Assembly (NCBI GenBank): GCA_034509425.1
Contig: JAVTVJ010000458.1
Span: forward strand, 1,674,001-1,738,000
Direction: 5' to 3'
DNA: 64,000 nucleotides
DNA from: Eopsaltria australis
Lineage: Eukaryota > Chordata > Aves > Passeriformes > Petroicidae
The position numbers and the translations under genes were made by a program. Under the pieces are notes generated by a model. That model saw only the letters and a list, made by a program, of their open reading frames with translations. It had not been told where the DNA came from and ran no database searches. Every line of letters begins with the position of its first letter. Within the stretch, counting starts at the first letter, position 1. This document shows, piece by piece, positions 1-11,349 of the stretch.

Positions 1-2364
1 AGGCAGACTCACGTCTGTGGACATGAGTGGTGCTGCACCAAGGCTGCAGAAACCCTGCATCAAGGGTTATAGACAAACCAAATCAGAAAATAATCATAAT
101 AATTATAATTCCATGTACCTGTTGCTCAGAATTCTAGTTGAACCAAGCCTCTCTTGTCTGAGTGACTGCCAAATTGGAATTTTGATGCTGATTAGGCATT
201 TTGCTGTTACCCTTGCTAAGCAGTGTAGTACCATCACTTGTTTTGAGGCTCACAGCTTCAGTCCCAGCTCCCCCTCATGTCTCAAGTTTTACTTTTTATG
301 GTGTCCAGTGGTGATTCTGTTTTACTCTTCCCTCATCCATCATCCATCAGTGGATAGGAGGATGCTCCCTATCCACTCTTCTTCTTCCCTCAGCATGTTT
401 GGCTGCATCTGCCTGGAGTGATAATACAGGAGTTGTCTAATGAGAGCCTGATTATCCTTCTGCATGGAGGTGGGACCATTTGGATGGGCTCTAATCTCAT
501 TAACACTGCATTCCCTGTTTCCATCCCACCGATGGCATCTGCAATTCCATCAGTGTGATTAACACCCTGGCCTGGCTTTTGGCAGCTTTAGTCCTGATTT
601 ATGCCTGTCTGGGATGAGAACCAGGTTATCTGATTTTCCCCAGCCTAGGAATTTGATCCCTCTAGATAGGTTTTGAGGGGGTTTGCTTCTGTTTCGAGTG
701 TGATCCAGCTGTTGTTTTCTCCATTCCTTCTTATTATCTGGCCGATGAAAATGGTGGTTTTCATAGAAATGGATAATTTAATTACTGTCACGCCAGTGTA
801 AGATTGCTTGTTGCAGAAGTTACAAATCAGTTAAGAAAGTGGTGTCAGAGTGGTGGATACGCTTGGGTTTTGTAAATATTGTTATCTGTGCCTATATATT
901 GAGCCATGCTAGAAGTGACTTGGGAAGTACTGATTTTCTGAGTGACAGATAATCTACTGTGCTGAATGTACTGCGATTCAGTTCCTCAGCAGACTTGTTA
1001 CCAAGACTTTGCAAATTCCCTTCCTGAAGAATTTGACATTCTCTGTTATTAAGTCAAAAAAGCAGCACTTGCTCCAGATTGCAGAGCTGACATCACACTT
1101 ATATTCCTCTGCTGAATCTTTTTTCTTGGTTACCCTGGAACTCCTGCTTCAGGTAGACCTCTTTCTCTTTTTAATTTCAGATTTAATTTCACTGTGTTTT
1201 TGTGGAAATTGGGCTCTGCAGTGGTATCTTACCCCAGCATGCACCATGGATCAAGTCTTTGCAGTGAAAGAATATGTTTGAAATGAACAGTAATTTTCAG
1301 TGAATGTCAATCTTGCTGTGAACTACAGGAAGAATAGCTTGCTTTATTTTTTCCCAGGAAGTTATTACCTGAAAATGGAAAGTTAATTTGTTTCTGGAGC
1401 TCACCTAGGATTCTTTTGTCATAGTGCATCCAGAGTGTGAGGTTGGTTGGCAGAGACATCCAGAAGAAACAGAGATTGTTTGCACAGTTCTGTGTCCATA
1501 GCAGAAAATCGGGCTATGAATGACCCTGCTTGGGCAGGAGAGTCCTGAAAAGAAGTCTGACAGTCCAGAAGTGTGTGGAGAGCAGCTCTTAAAGCCCCTT
1601 TTTAAGTATTAGAAAGGTTAAAGAATTGCTTTTGTGATTTCTGAGCACTACCACGTGACAGAGGCATTCAGCTCCTGCCCTGCTGACCAAGAATCATCTC
1701 CTGCTGCTCGTTAGAAAAGTCCCTGCCTTGTGTCTGAAAAGGACTTTGTATCTGAAAAGAAAGATTGGGCAAAGGTAGTAAAATATTCACTTCCAATCTA
1801 CTGAGTTGGTGAAAGCTGATCTGGTCTCTGGTTATCAGCTGACAAACATAATTGCAGCTTATAAATCAAGTGTGGCCACTTGAGAATTTGGCAGCTCCCC
1901 CGGTTTAAGATGTTTGCTAAAGTTGCTAACGTTATGGTAATACAAGGAAAGTTACATAAAAGCCATTGATTTTGCTCTTAAATAAAAATAACAGCCATCT
2001 ATAATTGGTTTTGCCTTTCTTCTCCTTAGGAAGAAATGGCATTTAAATGTGGAGGTGGAGCTGGAACGTGGAGCTGGTTGCCCTCTGTTCTCTCTTCAGT
2101 TGAAGCTGGGAACACGTGGATTGCACCTCTCCATGGACAGCAGCAGGGATGGTGACAAAGTGGAATCCCCAGGAGACTTTTGGCAGAGGAGGGAAAAGGG
2201 GAGCAGTTTCTGTAATTTGCATTATGTTAGAAACAAGAGGCTCCAGCTGAGGCAGGAGCCTTGCTGACCTGGCATTTGGCACTCCACATAAAGAAGAGCA
2301 GTCTTGCACCAGAGCATTTATAATCTGAATAGGAATTGAATAGAGAAAATTACCTACTCTGCTC
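1..2364. other. Unique non-coding sequence, nothing recognised
   Basis: Moderately AT-rich sequence with stop codons frequent in all frames. Short open frames at 17-421 and 1009-1281 show no recognisable domain or codon pattern. A pyrimidine tract followed by AG at about 2010-2030 resembles a splice acceptor, but the frame behind it closes quickly and no matching donor or family is recognised. This could be intron or intergenic DNA. Confidence 0.6.
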
Positions 2365-2365
2365 C

Positions 2366-2503
2366 CTGATTTTTCAGACAGGTAAACAGAAGAAAATTGA
2401 ATTTAAGTGACTCATCCCCAGTTACATGGGGATTCTGTAGCACAGCTGGGAATAAACCCAGATAATCTTTCTCTCAAAGAGTTGGCAGCATTACCCACCT
2501 CAT
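2366..2503 (-). mobile_element. Diverged MIR-like (CORE-SINE) fragment
   Basis: Read on the plus strand, the segment follows the order of the reverse-complemented MIR consensus. First comes a 'ttttcagacaggtaaac' block (MIR: ttttacagatgaggaaac). Then come 'ttaagtgact', 'cacagctggga', 'aaacccagataatct' and a closing 'gttggcagcatta' block. The spacing also agrees with MIR. MIR copies in birds are few, very old and heavily mutated, which fits the level of divergence here. No target-site duplication is expected to survive. The identification is from remembered consensus wording, and an unrelated sequence with chance similarity is possible but less likely given several blocks in the right order. 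Confidence 0.6.
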
Positions 2504-3572
2504 TTTATAGTCAGGTCATTGAACCCAGCCCAATGCCTCTGCTGGCATTCAGATATCTGTCTTGAATGCATCCCAGATCTGTCTCTCTTCCCGATCCAGA
2601 AACACTTCCAGAAATCTCTCACAGCTTCTCCCAAATGCAGGCAATTCCTCTTTCTCTGCTTTTTGCAGGAATTACACAACCCCAGTAGATTTTCTGCTCT
2701 GGCAGTGTTTTGAGCTGCTTGCTTTTCTCCTGTGAAGATCAGAGAAGCCCTTCAGCATTCCTGGGGAGAACTGAATTGCTGAAGGGGATGATGTTTCTCG
2801 TCCACTGTCTCCCACCAGCTCTTCTGGAGGGTTCTGTCACCTGACAGCTGCAGAAATGGCTGGAGAACTGCATGGGGTTTGTGGCAAGCTTCAAAATGCA
2901 GGTCAAGAACAGCTGTTAGTGAAGAAAAGAGGTCACAGCCCAAAGGGCACGAGGGGCAGGGATATTTTCCTCTCCTCTGTTAGCTCTTGGTCTCTACTGA
3001 GATTTTGGCAGCACTAAAAGCAGTGTGGGAACTGCTGCTCAAATCCTTGCTGTACTCCCATACCTGTGGCTGTCACAGGAAAACACTTTCTTTGTTAATG
3101 TGCATGGCTGGTAACTCTCGGGTAACTACATGAAGGAAACAAGGAAAACAATCCCCTTACACTCTCTATTAGAATGATTGATGCAGCTCAGAGAAGTTAA
3201 ATCAGGAAAGGAGCAGCAGAAGCTGAGCAGCCCCTGAAAAGCTTCCAATGAGTTCCTGACAAATTTGATAGCAACCACGGCGTGACCTTTTGGCTACAAA
3301 AGAAAGGTCTGGTGACCCTGCCCAGCTCTCCCCAGTTTGGTGGGAGCACTGAGCCTCCCTGAGGTGGGTGAGCTGGCAAGGGACCCAAAACATACCAGTG
3401 TCTTCCTCCATCGTGGGGAGCAAGCCCAGGTCCACAAAACTTCATCCCAGGGCTGGAGGTGCTGAAGGATGTGGATCAGAGCAGGAATGTTCACTCACAG
3501 CTGCTCCAGTGAAGCAATGTTCAAATGGGCTTCTGGAGCCACTCTGGCAAACCTGCCCAGAACTGTGGTGTG
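2504..3572. other. Unique non-coding sequence
   Basis: No repeat family, RNA gene or convincing exon seen. Overlapping short frames on both strands at 3197-3494 are typical of GC-richer non-coding sequence that happens to lack stops. Confidence 0.55.
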
Positions 3573-3752
3573 CCCTGGGGAATTCCCAACCTGCATCTTC
3601 ACTTCATTCCATGAGGATTTCCTAACCTGCATCTTCACTTTATTCCCTGGGCAATTCCCAGCCTGCATCCTCACTTTGTCCCCTGGTGAATTCCCAACCT
3701 GTATCCTCACTTTGTCTCCTGGTGAATTCCCAACCTGCATCCTCACCTTGTT
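3573..3752. repeat. 36-bp minisatellite, 5 copies
   Basis: Five direct units of exactly 36 bp start at 3573, 3609, 3645, 3681 and 3717. Each has the core 'ttcccaacctgcatc' followed by 'ctcacttt' and a 'ccctgg' junction. Units 3-5 are closest to each other; unit 2 is the most diverged. Because 36 is a multiple of three and the unit lacks stops in some frames, both strands carry short 12-residue-periodic open frames (plus 3469-4038, minus 3495-3746). These are artefacts of the repeat and not evidence of a protein. Confidence 0.93.
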
Positions 3753-5719
3753 GTGTGGAAGCTGTGGAGTCAGGCCAGAGCAGGAGCCCAGTGCAGTTTT
3801 ATGCAGCCATCAGTTTTATTGGTTGTTCAATATCAGGTTAGTACCCAAAGTCTGCCTTTATAATTGGAATCCCCTTGAATTCAAAATGGAATCTGAAATC
3901 CTTGCTGGTTTCTGTCACTCCTTGCCCTGTCACAAAGCAGAGATTCCAGAAGGGAGTCCAGAACCCCCTTTGCTCATGCAGTGTTTCCCTGGACCTGCTG
4001 TGTTTCCCTCTGGAAATGTGGGGTCTGTAAATATGTGATGAGCTCCTCGGATGGAGTCAGGCATCGTGGCCTGTGTCTGTAAGAAACTTTATAGCACAAT
4101 TAAGAAATAAATAATCAGTATTCATGTGAGGAGTAAATGCACAGTGTGCCACTTTGCAGGGTGAATTTATGGGTCCTGTCTGTACAAATAAAGTATAAAT
4201 GCAGTCAATTACTGACATACTGGGAATCTGCAAACTGGCATCATAATATACACAGTTTTTCAGCTCCTGCAAATTGGCTTCAGCCTCCTGCATGCTGGAG
4301 CTCCACTAAATTTGAGTAATTTTGGCCAATGCAACTAATCAAGTTTACTTCAGCCCAGGATCTAATCCGCAATAAAGACAGGATTTAGAGTAAAGGCTTT
4401 CTCAAAGTGAAGTTCTTGTTGAGAGTTTGAGGTGATCAAAATTTTCCCTTGCCTGCTTTTTGGTTTCTTAATCCCCAATTAATTTTTAGATCTAAACACA
4501 CATGCGACTTTTTCAAAGGACTTTCAAAGGATGCTCTGAGTCACTCCAATCAGTTCTGAAGCACAAAATACCCCTCGGTTGACATTCTGAGATCATGAGC
4601 TGTGGTTATGTGTATTCCACTGTTCACATGGAAACAGAATCAAAAGAAAATCATAATGAAACACAATGGTTGGATTCAGAAATAGGTTACAAAAACATTC
4701 TTTTGAGCAGTCCTAACAATGGGGAAGAGATGAATTTACATTGGGCCAAATTTGTCATTGCTGCAGTGCCAATTATCTCTCTGAAGTTACGCCTTGGAAT
4801 AACTCAATAATTAGGTAAAATTCTTTCAGTGAGACTTGTGCCACCCCCACCCTCCTTCCAATGCTAACCTGAAAATTATTTGGCTGAGAAAAAACGAGTT
4901 AGTCTTTTCATTAACTCTTTGTATCCCTTCAGTTCTAAAATCGTTAAATATTTCATGTAAATGTGCATTAGCAATTGATATTGAAGCTGGATTTATCAGA
5001 AAAGATGAGCCTCTGATGGCTTAAAACAGAAACAGCTTCTGTTAAGGATGAGAAGAAAGGGATGAAAACGACTTAATTCTGTAGCTCTAAGCTGTCCTTT
5101 GTCTTAAAAGGTAAGAAAAGAATTACCATGGAAACGTGCTCACTTCTTCTCATAGAAAAAAAAACAGTTTGACTTAATTACTATGAACCTGTACTATCTT
5201 ATCTTAAAATAATATTGCAGGCCTTTTTCCCGAGCACTGTATTTATATGTGTCAGAAAGAGCCGAGGAAAATGCCATCGGAAGGGAAATAAGCATTTGTC
5301 TGTGTTTAAATCATAGCTCTCACTCTGCAGCAAACATTTTTATTGCTGTTGTGAAATTCACACCTCTCAGGAGGAAACCTCCTTATAGAATCTGCTGGTT
5401 CCTTCCAGCTCCTGTACGTGCATGGAAGCAACTGTGGCAAATCTCTTTTAACTGGCAACAATAAAGAACAGTAATTGCACGCTTTCATTTAAAATTACAA
5501 GAATGTTCCTTCCTTTTCTGGAGGGAAACCTCTTCTGTGGGCCACTTTCCGGAGCTGGATGGTTCAGTGTCAGCTGAGAAGGGCATGGTGGTGTCTGGAT
5601 TTTTGGGGAGCACAGGGTTGGGATGCGGGGCTGAGCAGAGTCTGACAGAATTCCCAACCTGCTCATTCCTCCTTGTGTTCACTCTGCTGGGCTCAGCTCA
5701 GGTGTTTAGGAAATATTAA
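3753..5719. other. Unique non-coding sequence, AT-rich in places
   Basis: Directly after the minisatellite lies a stretch with TTTATT on the plus strand near 3813, which has a weak look of an antisense LTR end. No boundaries or family could be fixed. From about 4320 to 5470 the sequence is AT-rich and free of recognisable transposon wording. It could contain conserved non-coding elements, but conservation cannot be judged from one sequence. Confidence 0.5.
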
Positions 5720-5792
5720 TGTCACCGAAAATCGGGAGGAAAATAAAAACTCTCTAACACTATATTTGAAGTGATAGAGAATCAGGCATTAC

Positions 5793-5798
5793 TTTATT
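5793..5798 (-). terminator. LTR polyadenylation signal AATAAA
   Basis: Plus-strand TTTATT is AATAAA on the LTR sense strand. It lies about 70 bp downstream of the TATA box, as expected for the end of a short R region. In the sister LTR the equivalent site at about 26580-26586 reads ttcattt and the hexamer is lost. Confidence 0.7.
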
Positions 5799-5864
5799 TT
5801 CTGGCCAGGATTTGCCAAGGAAAATATTCCAAACACACACACATTGCAGGATTTCCCCCCAAAC

Positions 5865-5912
5865 TTTATACAGTCAAAACCAATAGAGATGCACTGTTTC
5901 AAAGCTCATTGG
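5865..5912 (-). promoter_or_regulatory. LTR core promoter motifs (CCAAT and TATAAA)
   Basis: On the minus strand a CCAAT box (5908-5912) is followed about 40 nt downstream by TATAAA (5865-5870), upstream of the AATAAA signal. The same pair is kept in the second LTR. Whether the promoter is active cannot be told from sequence. Confidence 0.6.
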
Positions 5913-6063
5913 TCCAGAGCTGAGCAACCTCCAGTATTCAGTATCCCATTGGATCTGAATTTCTTCACCTCCGATGTAAATTAGATTTTTCATTCTTCAA
6001 ATTCTTATCAGTCTTTTCCAGACCAGATGTTTCCAGCTCTGTCAGAGGCAGAATCTGAGGGCA

Positions 6064-6110
6064 GATGTTCATTGATGTTCCGCTGATGTTTCGTTGATGT
6101 TCTGTCGATG
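6064..6110 (-). repeat. 11-bp tandem repeats in LTR U3
   Basis: The word 'gatgtt' recurs at 6064, 6074, 6085 and 6096, and a 'gatg' follows at 6107. The spacings are 10, 11, 11 and 11 bp. The block lies upstream of the CCAAT and TATA motifs on the LTR sense strand, where retroviral enhancer repeats usually sit. The second LTR has its own version at 26850-26886. Confidence 0.75.
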
Positions 6111-6260
6111 ACCTTTATCTTTTTGGGTGTCTTTGCCCTACTCCCGGTCTGTTGTTATGTTAAGCCCACCTCCTTGGAGTGATGCTACATCTCCTAAAAA
6201 AACTAAAGTGAGCCTAAATAGAGAGACAAATAAAATGTAGAAGTTATATTGTTTCCAACA

Positions 6261-8424
6261 TTAGGAATTTATACTGGCAGGTCTGGAGTCCAGCTTGGAG
6301 CGGGGTTTGCTGCCAGAGCTGTGTCATGCCCTGAATCACCCTGGCATTCCCCTGCTTGTGAGCACTGTTCTCTTTGCTCCCTGTCCTTGCCTTCCTTCAG
6401 CCTGACCCTCACTCCGGGGTGGAATTGGATCCTACTGCTGGGAGAAAGCACTTAGTGAGATCTTAGTGAGACCTGGCTATGCTCCTCACACCAGGGCTCA
6501 CCCGAAAGCCTGGCAGCCCCAAAAGCAGGATCCAGTGAAACTCTGCCAGTCAAACCCACACTTGCTGTATAAAACATCTCACATCTCACACCTGCGGCAG
6601 GAGCTTCCTTTGTGTCTCACAGGGCTGCTCAGGCTTTTTGGTGATGGAGCTTCAAAACGTTTTTCCAAGGAGCTGGCCCCAGGGAGAGTGGAGCCTGCAT
6701 GGCTGAGTGATGTAGGAACAGGGTGTATCATTATTTATCTCTGAAATAATCCTTGTTTTTCACATCACATCTGTGAGGCTTCCAGTCTTCTTCTGCACAC
6801 AGACTGCCAAGAATTTTGTCTGTGGGAGTTTGCAGCTCCCCAGAAAAAAGGCAAACAGAGAACTTTCAGTCTAAAGTAATTTAATTTAGTGGAAGAAAAG
6901 CATTAAAAACCAACAAAAACAAAGTTTCCATGAAAGGCCGCAGGAAATACCTTTCCTGAAGTTCTCTGCAGTAATTATAGAACTGATCGGTTGATACCTT
7001 TGCACCCCTGGAAATGTGTGAGATTTAATTGTTTCAAGGTAATTGCTTTTAGAACAATATGAATTTGTGGCAATCGTAGATGTGCTCAGCTGCACTGGGA
7101 TAAGTTAAGTCCTGTTTCCATCTGGTTTTTTGGTGCCTTTGCATTATTGCAGCAATCTAGAAGCTTCTCAGAATAAATTAGAATCTACCAACATGCTTAA
7201 CATAAGACGATTTAAAGTGTCATTATCTTCTGACTTAGCCTGGCCGTGATTTTCCCCCGTGTTTCTCAGGGGGCAGAGACAGGAGGACACAGACAGAGCA
7301 GAGAATTTGGGGAAAACTGAGTTGTAGCCAATAAAACTGTTGTACTGTGGGTTCAAATGCAAAATATTAGAAAGTGAATGTGCCACACAGGGAACGTGCT
7401 CCCCTGTGCCATTATCTTTATGCCCCAGGAAAGCTGATATAGTCCCATTTTACATCTGGACATCAAAACTTAAAAAGCTTCAACTTTCACCCTTTTAATT
7501 CAGCTGGTTTTAATAATGCTCATAACATACAAAGATCAGCTCCAACTTCACTGAGGGAAAATCTGTATTTTCTGGTATCTGCTAAGCTGTGTGTCATGAG
7601 TTTCTGTAATAACTACCAGGGATTAGATTAATAGCATTACAGCTGGAAGTGTTACTCGTGGCTTTGTGAGAGACCTGTTTACAATTTACAAGGTTGGAGT
7701 GATTAGTAGTGCAGATGCAGGCTCTGCTGGTTACAAAAGCTGCCGTTGGCTGGAAAGCAGAGTGGGTTCATTTTTATGGAAGGAAAATACAGTATTTTGT
7801 AGTAAAAAGTGTTGCTGGCTGTGGAGAATCTTGGGCTCATTAGGGATCTTTTCACAGATAGAACACATCTTTAAATTAGATTAAAATAGCCATTGATGAC
7901 CTGCCGGGATCTCCCCCATTCCCTGGGATTGCAGCCTGCACTCCAAAAATCATGGGATGAGCTGGTTCTGGAAGCCCCTGAGTGGCAAATCCTGTGATCC
8001 CCACGGTGAGGTGAGTCAGGGGCTCCAGGAGCCCACAGCAAAATCTCCTCATTGTGAAGCGCGGCTGAGAGCCTGGCAGTCACTGCAGAGTCTGGGAGGT
8101 TTTTGGGAGAGTACCTGAGGCCATCCTTCACTCAGCCAGTCCTCACAGAATGAATGGTGTGCTAATGGTGTAGAACTTGCACAGGTAATCCTGGATTTCC
8201 ATTGAGCTCCACCTGTACAGAAGACACCTCTTGTTCTGCTCTGGAATCTCCACACCTGCACTGGGCTCCCAGCTCTGCGGGCTCTTTCATCCATCAACTT
8301 GATCAGATGCTCCTTTCATGAAAAATGCTGCTTTAGACACCACCATGCTGTCAACTGAACTATTACTAGCTATTACTGCTGAAAATTCAGATTTTCTGGT
8401 CTAAAACTTTGAACCAAATTAAAC
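6261..8424. other. Unique non-coding sequence
   Basis: No gene is supported. A segment at about 7405-7475 ('cccattttacatctgg') faintly recalls a MIR fragment but is too short and diverged to call. Otherwise the sequence is AT-rich and ordinary. Confidence 0.5.
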
Positions 8425-8494
8425 TGGAGGTTGGAACCAGATAATCTTTAGGATTCTTTTGAACCCAAGTAATTCTGTGATTTTATAATTCTAA
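8425..8494 (+). mobile_element. CR1 LINE 3' end, short fragment
   Basis: The segment 'ggttggaaccagataatc' followed by 'tttaggattcttttgaaccc' and 'attctgtgattttataattc' follows the terminal CR1 3'-UTR and its octamer tail (family wording: ggttggaactagatgatctttaaggtc, then attctatg repeats). Only about 70 bp survives, a severe 5' truncation that is normal for CR1. The orientation is plus because the octamer tail is at the higher coordinate. Confidence 0.75.
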
Positions 8495-11318
8495 ATAAGA
8501 TTGTTGCACAGTTGATAATACCAAGGAGTAAATTCTGACAGTTTTTATACTGATCTCCCCCCTGTAAGTTGCTGGCCCTGGTGTCCATGGCATTGGTGTG
8601 TCTGACACCAACAGAGTACAGCTAATGCTGTCCTTCCCTTGGTGGGCTCTGTCAGCTCTTTCTTTTTTAGTGCTGAGGTTCTCTCAGTTTGACTTCTCTG
8701 CTCCTGAGTGGTTTCCAGAGATCAACATTTTCCCTCAGTGTCTGCAGAATGGAGAGCTACTGGTTCATCCTGGCTGTTCTTCAGAGCTTGGGATGGAGTG
8801 ATTAGACTCTGACCACGATGGTGAAAAGCCTTGTGTCTCATTTGATTCCCTTTCTGCTTTGTTTTTCTTAAAGATATCTTACTAGCTACAGCTTTCTATA
8901 GATAAACAGACACCGTGCTGGAGAATTTCACACTCAGAGCGAAGCCTACAAAATTTGCATTTGTCAAATTTTACAATGAGGTGGAAAAAATGTCACCCTT
9001 TACCAGGAGCAAACTTTGAGGCATAATTGCTTGCAAGCCAAGCAGATATCAAATTCGTTTGGTCATAAGTTAAATCACACTTTGGTTTTGCAGGGTACAG
9101 CCCCCCAAAAATGTTTGCTGGCATTTGTTGGGGATTTGATACCATCTGAAAATGTTGATGGAACACGATGTGACTAATAGGATAGCAAGGCTCCTGAATC
9201 ATCCTTTCACAGCCTGTCTCTCCCCAGACTTCTGTACCCACCCAGCATTTCAATGTCAGCATAAAATGTTTCCCAGTCACAAGGGCAGTTGTGCAAATGG
9301 TGCTCCCTTCAACCACTCTGCCCTGCACACTGAACATTTGCAAAATAAACTGGGTCCTTTAGCAGAAGTTTAGTCTAAAGAGTGTCCTAAATTTATCCCC
9401 CAAGGTAGTGAAAGACTGCATTAGCTGGAAATTCAGCCCAGCTCTCCAGGAGGCTCCCTGTCAGTGCTGCTGGGAAGCTCCCATGCCAAATGGCAGCCGT
9501 GATTAAAAGCGTGACAGGCAGTGACCCTGAGTTTGCTCTTGTAGCACAGGACTTTAAAAATGCTTCAGTGAACCTCAGAGGAAAATCAGATCACAGGAGA
9601 CACTCCTGCAAATTTGCCTAGAGGAGCTGAGCTGTTTGGTTTTGTTTTGTTTTTAATCCTCTGCAGAATGTTATTTCTTCATGGAAAAAAGAGATGAAGG
9701 CGGCGTTGTCCCAGGGAAAGGTGGCGGTGGCACAGGAGAGGGTGATGGGGGTGGAGGGGAATTACAAGTGCTTTTTGTTTGCTCGGGTGTGATGTGAGGG
9801 CTGTGCTGCTGATGCTTCTCGTGCCATATGGTGGAACAGCTGATGGTTAAATGCTGATGCTGAAACACGATGCTGACACAGCAGATGCTGAAACGTGATT
9901 GTGGCAAAGATGATAGCAAAACACTGAAGGTGAAACACCAGTGCAGAAAACGGTGCTGATAAGATAGAAACTTCTGATGTTTGCCTGTTAGAAATTGTAT
10001 TTCTGGAGCTGGCAGTCACTGCAGTAGCCCTAACAGTGTTTGGAAGGCCAGGCTGGAGATGAGTGGGAAACCAGAAGAGTTCTCAGTTATTTGCAAGAAG
10101 GAGATAGTGAGACAAATGTCCTGCTCTTTGCTCTGCAGGGAAGGACACAAACCCTTTAGGAAGAAGCAAATCCACTGTGGAACTCAGTTCCCAGCTCTCC
10201 CAGCCCACCCAGCAGACACTGGGATCAGCTCCATGCTGCTCTCCCAGGCACAAGAGGGGCTGGCTGCAAACCAGCAGGTTTCCAGCTGGTCACAGCGGGA
10301 TAATGAGGTCATCCAGCACACACAGGCTGCTTGCTTGCTTGTCTCCCTTAGCATTTATGTATTTTTTATGGTTCTAAACACTGAGAACAAGAGTTTTAAA
10401 CATTTAGTTGCAACAAAATGTGGTCCGGTGCTTTTTATTTTTTTTTTTTTAACAGGAAAAGCCATTCTGGGGTGTGCTTTCCTAAGTTTCTGAAGGATGG
10501 CTTTGACCTTATTAGCAGATATGCACTGTGATCTTGTGAGGCATGGAAATGGCATTTTGTTTATTAAGGACCTGAGTTGCTCTAGAAAACCGAGGTAATT
10601 TAAAAAACTGGAAGAGGTCCAAATAACTTAAGTGGCAATGTGAAAGTTACAAGGAGATGCATTTTCAGAATTAAATATTCTCCAGTCCGATGGTCTGTGC
10701 CCTCAGAAAATCCGGGGTGAATTGATGCCAGAATGCTGCTCAGGGAAAGCTGCTCTTGTTTCCTGCAGACCACATCGTGTTCTGCATCGTGGATGGTTGA
10801 CAGAATGCAGATTGAATTGTAGAATATAAAACTCCTACTATGAAAATGCTTTGTAATTATTTCAGTTGGCATTTACTTGTGAAAGGTCTTGCAGTGTGCA
10901 TGGGGAAAGTTTGACCTGTAGCTTGTGCTTAGCTGGAAAGGAGGGAGGGCACGATCATCATCTCCCACAAATACTGAGGGTGTCCAGCCTGTGAAATTGG
11001 ATTAAAAATTTCAAATTGTAGTTTCCTTTGAGAGCCCTGTGTGTGTTTGCTGGCTGGTTTGCAGCTTGCTGTGTCCTGTGGAGGGGTGTGGGCTGGCTGC
11101 AGGGACAGGGATGTGTCTCTGTCTGTGGAACCACCTGCTGCAGGCTGCTCAGCACAGCCCGCCTGAGGGCTGCTCCTGCAGCACTGACACGGCACAGGGA
11201 TGTGGGGAGAGATGGTGGTGGCAGCTCAGGAGCAGAGCAGAGAGAAGCCGTGGCTCAGACATGGTTGAGAGGGTGGGAATCGTTGGCTGCCACTGATCCT
11301 TGGTGTGGGTTTGTGCCA
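8495..11318. other. Unique non-coding sequence
   Basis: Includes a G-rich patch at about 9700-9760. A loose, degenerate repetition of 'gatgctgaaac'-like words lies at about 9835-9960, and a T-rich run at 10434-10453. The 170-codon frame at 9981-10493 has no recognisable domain. From about 10920 to 11318 the sequence is GC-richer with no viral or coding hallmark and appears to be host DNA bordering the LTR. Confidence 0.5.
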
Positions 11319-11346
11319 CAGGGTTCAAGTCCCTGTTCGGGCGCCA
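11319..11346 (-). other. Retroviral primer-binding site, tRNA-Lys, with extended tRNA match
   Basis: Plus-strand 11329-11346 (gtccctgttcgggcgcca) is the complement of the classic 18-nt tRNA-Lys(UUU) primer-binding site, including the non-templated CCA. The match to the tRNA, as I recall its sequence, continues a further 10 nt to 11319. It covers 28 nt in all, corresponding to tRNA positions 49-76: the whole T-arm, the 3' acceptor strand, the discriminator base and CCA. It stops at the base before the T-stem. A 3-nt spacer (11347-11349) separates it from the LTR. An ordinary primer-binding site needs only 18 nt. A genuine tRNA gene is excluded because the 5' half is absent and CCA is present. 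Confidence 0.85.
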
Positions 11347-11349
11347 AAC

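Larger units (their letters stand above)
5720..6260 (-). mobile_element. Solo-type ERV LTR, copy 1
   Basis: The 541-bp element is bounded by TG (5720) and CA (6260). It shares its whole length and order of motifs with 26513-27047. Read on the minus strand, it has a run of 11-bp repeats in U3 (6064-6110), CCAAT (5908-5912), TATAAA (5865-5870), AATAAA (5793-5798) and a short U5 ending near the sequence that reads gtcaccgaaaatcgggagg on the plus strand. That order is the one expected for U3-R-U5 in minus orientation. No primer-binding site or internal viral region is next to it, so it is probably a solo LTR left by LTR-LTR recombination. The flanks (ttaa before, ttag after) are at best an imperfect target duplication. 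The ERV class is unresolved. Confidence 0.85.

Noticed and set aside
2020..2310. Exon behind a splice-acceptor-like pyrimidine tract
   Set aside because: Frames on both strands are short and no donor site or protein family could be recognised.
3753..4040. Another antisense LTR starting right after the 36-bp minisatellite
   Set aside because: TTTATT and a TG-like edge are present, but no second boundary, promoter set or sister copy in the window supports it.
9835..9960. Tandem repeat of gatgctgaaac-like words
   Set aside because: Spacing is irregular and words are too degenerate to define a unit.
11319..11346. Nuclear tRNA-Lys gene
   Set aside because: Only the last 28 bases match, the 5' half is missing, and the CCA end, which is not encoded in nuclear tRNA genes, is present.
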